This document shows, one piece after another, positions 20,594-27,476 of a DNA stretch of 27,476 nt. The stretch is from Welwitschia mirabilis (Eukaryota > Gnetophyta > Gnetopsida > Welwitschiales), in contig JBOZIK010000001.1 in assembly GCA_051453625.1 (NCBI GenBank), forward strand, positions 134,570,377 through 134,597,852, in the 5' to 3' direction. The notes beneath the pieces are model-generated. The model did no database searches. It saw only the letters and a program-made list of their open reading frames with translations, and had not been told where the DNA came from. Position 1 is the stretch's first letter. Each line of letters opens with the position of its first letter. Both the position numbers and the translations under genes were made by a program.

Positions 20594-20737
20594 TATAAAA
20601 AGAGGCCTTAGTATTTTTCATTGACTTAGGGTTTATGATGTTTGAATTTGAGTTTTTTAATTAATTTAGAATAGAATATTTTCATTTTATCATTTAAATT
20701 TCTAGATTTATTTCTCTAGAATAAGTTTTCAATAAAG
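20594..20737 (+). promoter_or_regulatory. Candidate LTR promoter and polyadenylation signal of element E
   Basis: TATAAAAAGAGGCC starts at 20594, and AATAAAG lies at 20731-20737, about 135 bases on. A TATA box followed at this distance by a polyadenylation signal is the layout of a plant LTR (end of U3, then R). It lies about 0.75 kb upstream of the gag remnant, the right place for a 5' LTR. No second LTR copy or clear primer site was found, so this is inference; AT-rich DNA makes both motifs easy to find by chance. Confidence 0.35.
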
Positions 20738-21479
20738 AATTTTAAAAATTTCTAACTATTTTATCTCCATGGATTGACTAAACTTGTAGAGACAAACTTT
20801 GACATTTGTCAACATTGCTATGAAGATATTAGTCTTATTGAAATTTCTAGTCTCATTTAAATTTATTTTATTAACTCATAAAATAGTGATTTTACTCTTT
20901 TCATAAATTTCATTAGCAATAATGTTTTTGTTTTGATGAGATAGAAAATAATGTTTTATTTTTAAAAAAATCAAGAAAGTAAGAAATTAAAGTTAATTGG
21001 GAAAAATATAGAGAGTAGTAGCTTTAATTACAATCAATAGAAACAAATTGTACAATAATTATAATGATTACTAGCTTCAACTATGTCTTTTAAAAACCAA
21101 GATTTCTGTTCTCTATTTTATTGGTTTATTATAAACATGAAATGTAGTGAAATTCTTTTAACTTTAGAGACTAATAATCCTAAAAATGCATTTTTATCTC
21201 TTCTTAAAACAACCAAATTAAAATTTGAGAGTACTACAAAACTCCTTCTTTTAAGCCATATAGAAATACAAAAATCATTGAATAATTTTGAATCAAATCT
21301 AAGCTAAAAGAGGAACCAGAATTACAAACCAAAAATACCCACAACATGGCTAGAAATCCACTAGATTAAATAATTTTAAAAGATGTTTTGAAAAGGTAAA
21401 ATTAAGATATTAATAATACAATTGACTTAGCTAAAGGAGAGGATGTATAAATAAAGAATTTAAGTTATTTACACAAATA

Positions 21480-21940
21480 TAAGGGGAAGAAAATTGATGG
21501 TACACTTTATTTTATGATTAAACTTGATGATTTTCTTTATGCTCTTGGGAAATCAATCAATGATAGACTCTATTTGATGGTTCTACTATCTTTCTTATTA
21601 CTCTATTACTTTTAGGATTAAATGGAAAGGACCTTTTTTGATAGATATCTTATCAATTATAAAGTTTAGGGTATTATAAAAAGGATTACTAGTATTAAAC
21701 AATAGAAAGATGAAAACTATATTATAGCATTTGAAAGGTTTCACTCTTATGTTGCTATATACCTAGTAAACAACATTAGAGATTGGAAATTGGTAAGTTA
21801 TTTTGTAGAAGGTCTTATACATAACACTCACCAAATAATAGAATTTTATTATGGAGAATATTTTATAAAAGTTCTATTGAATTAATGTTGGTCAAAATTG
21901 AAATCTCTATGAGATCAAAGTAAGTCATGACAAATAATAA
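21480..21940 (+). pseudogene. gag: Gag remnant of element E
   Basis: Gag builds the particle that holds the element RNA. The readable blocks are FFDRYLINYKVQGI (about 21636-21680), ITSIKQ then KDENYIIAFERFHSYVA (to about 21755), and DWKLVSYFVEGLIHNTHQII (about 21780-21840) followed by EFYYGEYF. These match, in order, the F-x-x-x-F-x-x-x-K, Q-x-x-x-E-x-x-x-x-x-x-E-R-F and L-V-x-Y-F-x-E-G-L blocks of plant gypsy gag, best in the Athila group. One stop in IKQ and several frameshifts are present. The region from 21083 to 21307 is open on the plus strand but shows no family features. Confidence 0.72.
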
Positions 21941-22554
21941 AAGAAGAATTACACACATTATAAAGATAATTAAGGTAAATGAATAAGTATTAAAATAAGT
22001 GAAGATGCTTTTGTAGTCAAACAAGTACTAAAAGAACCACTAAAAAATATTATAGAAGCATTGTAGAAAAGAGTTATCATAGTGAAGGATTTGAAATCTA
22101 AAAAAATACAATAACAAGGCAAAGGAGAAAGATGCTTTTGAGAAAAGGGAATGTTATTCTATCAAGACCTTTACAATGATGTTAAATAATGTCCTACCCC
22201 CTTTTTTATTAAAACAACATCTGCGAAGAATTGATATCCTTAACTATATGAATAAAAACACATAGTACAATACTTCTTAAGGTCTGCAAACTAATTTTAG
22301 TATATTTCAAAATCCTTATGGAGTAATTTTTTTTGGGAATAAACATGGGATTAAATCATAAACTCAAACTCTTCCACTTTTTCTTCTTATGAATAACCAA
22401 CCTCTTCAATTTAGTAATCTTTACCTATTTTTATTCAAGTTAATTTGGAATTTTTACAATAAAATAGGAAAAAAATTACGAGCCTTAGGAAAGTTATGAT
22501 ATAAATGAATAAAAAGCTAAACAAGCTTATGAAATTGATGCAACAAACATTGTA

Positions 22555-23250
22555 TTCTAACATAAGGAATGTAGGTGTCTTACCTTCAACTGGTCATCCA
22601 ATTTGCAATTGATTAAAGATTTAAAGCCCATAAATAAAATTAAAGTAATGACAAAGAGTGAATTAAAAAGGGAAATAGTAGTAAAAGAACTCGAATAAAT
22701 AGGAAGTAAGATTGGAAATATTAAGGAAGAAAAAGTAGAATCTTCAAATTCAACAATTCCAAACATGGAATAATCTCCCTTTTCTAAGAGATTAAAAATA
22801 AATGATGAATATTTGAACATTGAACTAGAGATCCTTTTGAAAGAAGAATTCCTACCTGTACCTCTTTGTAAATAGCTAAGAGATAATAAAAGTATGAGAA
22901 AGCATTGAGAGATTTAGTGAATAAAAATTATAAAATAAATATTCTTAAGAGGTTTATCTAGATGACCAATAATTTTTGCAACTTGGCTAACAAAGTCTAA
23001 AATATAAGAACCTAGAAGCAGTAATCTTAACTGATGTTTTAGAAGGAATTTTTAAGTTAAGACATTATTTAGTTGTTTTAGAGGCAATTGTAAATATGAT
23101 TCCTAAATAAATTTTGAATAGAAAATGGTTAGCAACTACAAATGGAGTTATTAATAAAAGAAATGGTATCCTTACTTTACAATTTGGGAGTGAAAATTTT
23201 GATCTAAAAGTTTATAATGTAGCTAAAAAGAATTAAAACATGGATGATGT
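22555..23250 (+). pseudogene. pol: Gag end and protease remnant of element E
   Basis: A linker reading NVGVLPS-like, then PINKIKVMTKSELKRE (about 22625-22672) and SPFSKRLKIND (about 22772-22805), resembles the gag-protease linker of Athila-type elements. At about 23105-23190, ILNRKWLATTNGVINKRNG then ILTLQFG matches the I-L-G-R-P-F-L-A-T block and what follows at the end of the protease; here the glycine and the arginine-proline pair are changed. The catalytic D-x-G segment upstream is not readable. The function, cleaving the polyprotein, is lost. Confidence 0.6.
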
Positions 23251-23689
23251 AGATGAGGAATGTGTAGGTAAATTAAAGTTATATTGCAGCATATTACTTC
23301 CTTTAAAAAAAATTGAGGAGGATCTTCTTTTCATAACAAGAAATACTAACCCTTATTACTAGACATTCCCATAGTTGCAGTTGCCTAAAAACTATCTTAA
23401 CTATTCTAATCCATGTGAGCATAATTATGACTTAAGAGATTAAAATAAATAATACTAGGAATCACCTACTACCTTTGTAGAAATTTTTTTGGAAGATATA
23501 AGAAACAATCTATCAAAAATTGCTTCATATTTAAGTGAAGAAGGATAAAAGGTAGACTCAAAACTTCAATAAAATAAGAAGCCATACAAACGTTAGTTAA
23601 AGAAACTACACCAACATCTTAAATATGTATTTTTAGATGAAATAATAAATCATCCCTTAGTAACTAGTTTTAACTAAATGTCCAACAAG

Positions 23690-24520
23690 AGAGAATCCTC
23701 ATTTTATTATTACAAAAGAAAACTAAAGCTTGTGCATGGATTTATAGATACTTTTTAGGTGTTCCTTTACATATGCTATAGTAGAAAATTTATTTAGAGA
23801 ATAAGTTAAAAACCATATGCTAACCATAGAGAAGATTAAACCTAGAACTAAAATAGGTTATAAAAGATGATATAATTAAGCTTATGGATGCAAATATCAT
23901 TTATCTATTTTTTGATAGTGAGTCGATGGGCTTAATAATAGTTGTTTCAAAAAAGAAAATAAAAAGAGGGTCTGTATAGACTTCCAAGAACTCAATCAAG
24001 TCAGAACTTCTATTTCTTTTTATATGGGTACAGTGGATATAATCAAATATACATTGCACTAGAATATTAGTCTTTTACATTCTTTACTTTACCTTTTGAT
24101 ACATATGCATTTCAAAGAATGTAATTTGATTTGTGTAATATCAAAGGTACTTTTCAAGGAACCATGCAAGGTATTTTCACTAACATTCTTGATAATTTTA
24201 TGGAGGTATTCATGGATGATTTTTCAATATGAGGGTACTCTTTTGATAAAACTATTCTATAGTTACAAAATATTTTAAATTGATGTATTAAGAGTGGATT
24301 AAAATTAATCTAGAAGAAAATATTTTTTATGCTCATTAAAGATATAGTTTTACATCATATAGTTTCTAAGAAAGGCATTGAAATAGATCCCTTCAAGACT
24401 AAAGTTATTCAAAATCTAGAACTTTTTAGCTCTTTTAAATAATTAAGATTATTTCTTGGACATGTGAAGGCTACTAAAAAGTTTATAAACCCCTTCATAG
24501 CCCATTAAAAAATGCTATAC
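23690..24520 (+). pseudogene. pol: Reverse transcriptase remnant of element E
   Basis: The entry block reads KACAWIYRYF (about 23726-23755). IIKLMDANIIYLFFDSES (about 23871-23924), then VVSKKK and IDFQELNQV (to about 24001), match the K-L-L-D-A-G-I-I-Y-P-I-S-D-S, V-P-K-K and I-D-Y-R-K-L-N blocks. SGYNQIYIALE, QRM, DLCNIKGTFQGTMQGIF follow, and the catalytic box FMDDFS is intact at 24209-24226. SKKGIEIDPFKTKVIQNLE (about 24367-24423) and FLGHVKATKKFINPF complete the thumb. A TGA stop directly follows the catalytic box, and there are many other stops. Confidence 0.87.
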
Positions 24521-25094
24521 CTTTTAATTGGAATGATAATCATCAACAAAACTTTGAGATCCTCAAGAAAAAAATTAATAATGGCTTCCATATTACAGGA
24601 TCTTAACTGATACCTTATTTCTGAATTAATGATAGATGCTAGAAACTATGCAATAGGAGATGTATTAGGTTAGTAGCTTGATAAGAAAAATCATGTGATT
24701 ACTTATTTTTAGACAATGTTAAATCCAGTGCAAGCCAATTACAACTATTAAAATAGTATTATTAGTAATTGTACTATCATTAGAAAAATTTAGATATTAT
24801 ATTATTACCTTCCATACTAATATACATATAGATCACACAACCATTAAATATATGTTATTTAAACCTTGGTTAAATTCTCAATTTTTGAGATGCATAATCC
24901 TTCTACAAGAATTTCACATTTCAATCATTGATAAGAAGGGGAAAGAGAACACAATAGCAGATCACCGTTTCCATTTATTAATCAAACTTAACATGAAGGA
25001 TGATGATAACTCTTATGATCAATTTTCAAATGAGCATATCCTCTCTTATCAAATATATAATAAACTATTTCAAGGTCCTTGGTATGTGTTGTAG
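24521..25094 (+). pseudogene. pol: RNase H remnant of element E
   Basis: DARNYAIGDVLG (about 24632-24667), then DKKNHVITYF and ANYN, match the D-A-S-x-x-A-I-G-A-V-L-G and following blocks of gypsy RNase H. In the open stretch from 24852, ILLQEFHISIIDKKGKENTI with ADH at its end (about 24897-24965) matches the L-L-L-Q-E-F block and the D-K-K-G-x-E-N-x-V-A-D-H-L-S-R end of the domain. FSNEHIL follows, and GPWYVL (25074-25091) may be the first piece of the integrase linker. The similarity then stops. Confidence 0.85.
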
Positions 25095-27072
25095 TGTGAA
25101 TTTATGCAATCTTTAAGTCTATAGGCAAAACCTGTAAATCACAATGCTTACAAAAAAATACACACTAGTATAGATGGGAGTCAACCTAAATGTTGTAATC
25201 CATTAAAGGTACTAGGGTAGAAGTTATAGAATTTATTTTAATAAATATTTTTGATCTTTTCCCTTTAGTAAATGGGGAAAAAATAATGAAAATGTAATGT
25301 AAGATGAATAATGATGAAATAAAAATGTGATGAAATATGAACCTATTTGACTATTAATCTCCCTGTCATTAAGATTAGTCCTTATAACTTAGATCAATTA
25401 AGGAAATCGTCACTTAATCCTAACTAAAATAAGATATAAGATAAAAAAAAATAGAATATGCAATTATGAAAATGCAATATGAAATGGATGTAAATCTAAT
25501 AATGTCAACCTTAATAAAGATTACTCTTATGATCTAGAAAAGCCATGAAGATATCATCAAATTATAATCAACTTAAATCATAAGGGAGATTCATATAATA
25601 GAGTTGAGAAGAGTATCTTTGTATTAATTATAAATTAACATACACTTATAGACAAAGTAGTAGCACCTCAAAGAAGGATACACAACCTAGCACCATCTTC
25701 TCTTTGTAGCTAATGGATGGACCTCTTGTTGTTCAATCTTCCGTCACAAGAATATTAGGTATAAAAGATGGAAACAAAAGTGAAGAAAAAGGAGGTATTT
25801 ATAGTTTTACATTGAAGTTTTAGAATAAAAATCATGAAATTTGAAGAAGAAATCCTAGCACCCCACATGGGCTGCATGACTCCATTACAAAGTTAATTTA
25901 CTTTTGTTCATACAAAATAGTTATCATCCTATCTGTTGTGAGGATGACAATAAGGATGAAAATCAAAAAAAGGAGGTGAGTTATGAGATTTAAGCCCTGT
26001 AGTCAACTCTACAGCTTTAGTTCATGTTAGTAGTAAAATCATCTTAATAATCATGGGGATGAAAGAGGGGATGATAGGCCTATTTATCTTTTCATCTTAA
26101 GAGAAATTAATCTTTTGCATTTTCCATCTTTTTTCAAACCATGAAGTATCAGAACATGCCTAAAATGCCTTCAAATATATCAAGAATTACATGTTATATT
26201 GACCATCCCATTAGTTCTTCATAATCATTTGAATTGCATCTAAGCATATATAAATTTCCTACAAAAGTACTCAAAATACCCCATTAAAATACTTTAAATT
26301 GGCATTGTAGCATTGCCCTCTACTTGGCCTTATTAGTTTCTAATAATGTAAGTAATAAATAATATTATGAGTTAATTCAATCAAGATAACTAACAACTAA
26401 TGAAAATGTAAATTAAGTTTAAGAGTATTTACCATGTAGAAATAAACATAAAAAACCATTTAACTAATACACAACCTCATTAGAATGTATAATAGATATG
26501 TCATATTTCTTGTTGTGTGGACGATAATGGGGAACTTTAAAATTAGAATGAAAGTCAAATACATATAATAAGATTATCCAAAAAATAAAAAATAAAAAAA
26601 TCCAAGTACTAAAATATTCATTAGCCTTCTATTGGAAATGTTTAATACATTACAAAATAATGAGAGAATGTTATACCTTATAATCATCATAAGGTGTAAT
26701 AATGATAATCCAAAAAATGACAATATGCATGCATAATCAAAGCACTAATAACTAAAATGATATGTATGAATGAATCAAAGAGTTTAAAAGAACAATCTAT
26801 AAGGGGTGGAATATAAAGAATAATCATACAATTACTGCCTTTGTCCATGAACTCTTAAATGTTCTGAATCATACCTATAGGAAAACTCTATAATTGTGCC
26901 ACTATGATATTACTAGATCATGTCCATGATGGAAAAAATCATATGAGTTATATGAAACCATATCCAAATAATTTAATCACAAGTATGTATTGTAAAATAT
27001 CAAAAATAACCCTTAAAATTAAAATTTTGCTTAATATCTTTGAAGTAGTTCAAAAAGATGTCTTCCTTCCAA

Positions 27073-27104
27073 CCCACCCCTCCTCCCCCCCATTCCCCCC
27101 ACCC
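27073..27104 (-). other. C-rich tract; predicted G-quadruplex on the minus strand
   Basis: Five C runs of 3, 4, 7, 6 and 3 bases, separated by 1, 4, 3 and 1 bases. The minus strand therefore fits the G3+N1-7 pattern for an intramolecular G-quadruplex, and the plus strand could form an i-motif. It stands out sharply in DNA of about 27% G+C. Confidence 0.75.
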
Positions 27105-27420
27105 AATAGGTTAACCAAGACATTTGAACTTGCAAAAATACCAAAAATACTACTATCATCTACTTTGTCATGGAATACCCATTAAAGGAGGTTTTTCATT
27201 TTTTTTTCTTTTTTTTTCGGTGGGAATAGTAATGGCCAGAAAAAGTTTGACAAGCAAGTAGTAATAGTCAAGAATCAAAAATCATTAGAAAGTTAGTAAG
27301 ATGGTTAAAAGTAAAAAATCATCTTAAAAAACAATGATCATGAGAAAAAGAGATGAATGGGAAAATGAGGCAAGGAGAAAAGCATAAGACCATAATAATG
27401 TACTAATTAGAAAGAAGCAA

Positions 27421-27476
27421 TGCTTAGAAGAATTCTCAAATATTCTTGAACATGCTTAGAAGAATTCTCAAATGTT
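27421..27476. repeat. Tandem repeat with 32-bp period, cut by the window edge
   Basis: TGCTTAGAAGAATTCTCAAA occurs at 27421-27440 and again, identically, at 27453-27472. The first full unit is 32 bp; the second is cut off after 24 bases with one mismatch. More units may lie to the right of the window. Confidence 0.8.

Larger units (their letters stand above)
20440..25130 (+). mobile_element. Athila-like Ty3/gypsy retrotransposon remnant (element E)
   Basis: Plus-strand order is candidate LTR promoter, gag, protease, reverse transcriptase and RNase H, which is the Ty3/gypsy order. The reverse transcriptase and RNase H blocks (E-V-F-M-D-D-F-S, S-K-K-G-I-E-x-D, D-K-K-G-x-E-N-x-x-A-D-H) are those of the plant Athila group and its relatives, not chromoviruses. 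Recognisable coding sequence stops soon after RNase H; integrase and a 3' LTR were not found. It is a different family from element C. The left boundary is approximate. Confidence 0.82.
25131..27476. other. Unassigned AT-rich region at the right end
   Basis: No recognisable protein on either strand. The open stretch 26904-27185 (plus, 93 residues, with a Pro/Ser-rich part encoded by the C-rich tract) shows no family features and is probably chance. Inverted repeats lie at 25997-26014 (CTGTAG-loop-CTACAG) and 26675-26695 (ACCTTAT-loop-ATAAGGT). A C-rich tract lies at 27073-27104 and a 32-bp tandem repeat at the edge. If integrase or the 3' LTR of element E was ever here, I cannot see it. Confidence 0.45.

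Noticed and set aside
20919-20945. Possible Athila-type primer binding site (TAGCAATAATG)
   Set aside because: Only about 6 of 19 positions match the expected site, no better than chance.
22557-22820. 87-residue open stretch on the minus strand
   Set aside because: The plus strand here carries the gag-protease linker of element E in the right order; the minus-strand stretch is a shadow.
25997-26014. Hairpin CTGTAG-TCAACT-CTACAG as a terminator or small RNA
   Set aside because: A 6-bp stem is expected by chance in a window of this size; no U-tract, gene end or conservation supports a function.
26904-27185. 93-residue plus-strand open stretch with a Pro/Ser-rich part
   Set aside because: The Pro-rich part is only the translation of the C-rich tract; there is no recognisable domain and no evidence of a gene structure.

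Overview
The window is a piece of a flowering-plant nuclear genome made almost entirely of old, broken transposable elements. It is very AT-rich (roughly 70-75% A+T by eye), CpG is nearly absent (I find one in the first 1,000 bases), and every recognisable coding segment is interrupted by stops and frameshifts. The protein families are plant-typical: a Sirevirus-like Ty1/copia element with an env-like remnant, a chromovirus-like Ty3/gypsy element, an Athila-like Ty3/gypsy element and an L1-type LINE. I found no intact host gene, rRNA, tRNA, CRISPR array or bacterial feature. A run of 10 N (16562-16571) marks a scaffold gap.

Layout, left to right. (A) 1-5445, plus strand: the 3' half of a Sirevirus-like copia element: integrase remnant with an internal deletion, reverse transcriptase, RNase H, an env-like region, a polypurine tract and a 3' LTR of about 1.34 kb holding a degenerate array of GGTCGACC-type motifs. 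(B) 5994-9281, minus strand: a complete but small LTR retrotransposon with two LTRs of about 415 bp, a flanking 7-bp duplication GTAACTA, an initiator-Met-type primer binding site, a G-rich polypurine tract, a weak gag trace, no pol, and several clusters of a strict 20-bp-period repeat. (C) about 10780-13245, minus strand: gag, zinc knuckle, protease and reverse transcriptase of a chromovirus-like gypsy element. (D) 14209 to about 17516, plus strand: an L1-type LINE with endonuclease, reverse transcriptase and a zinc-knuckle-like end, followed by an ATC repeat. (E) about 20440-25130, plus strand: an Athila-like gypsy element (candidate LTR promoter, gag, protease, reverse transcriptase, RNase H) with no recognisable integrase or 3' LTR.

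The stretches 5446-5986, 9289-10780, 13246-14208, 17517-20440 and 25131-27476 hold no recognisable genes. They carry small sequence features: a perfect 16-bp palindrome, CACATG motif copies, a C-rich tract able to form a G-quadruplex on the minus strand, and a 32-bp tandem repeat at the right edge.

Nothing here is a working gene system; each element once carried genes for its own copying and integration. I did not find a convincing new biological system. The items most worth a second look are the 20-bp repeat field of element B, the decayed palindromic motif array of element A, and the env-like remnant.
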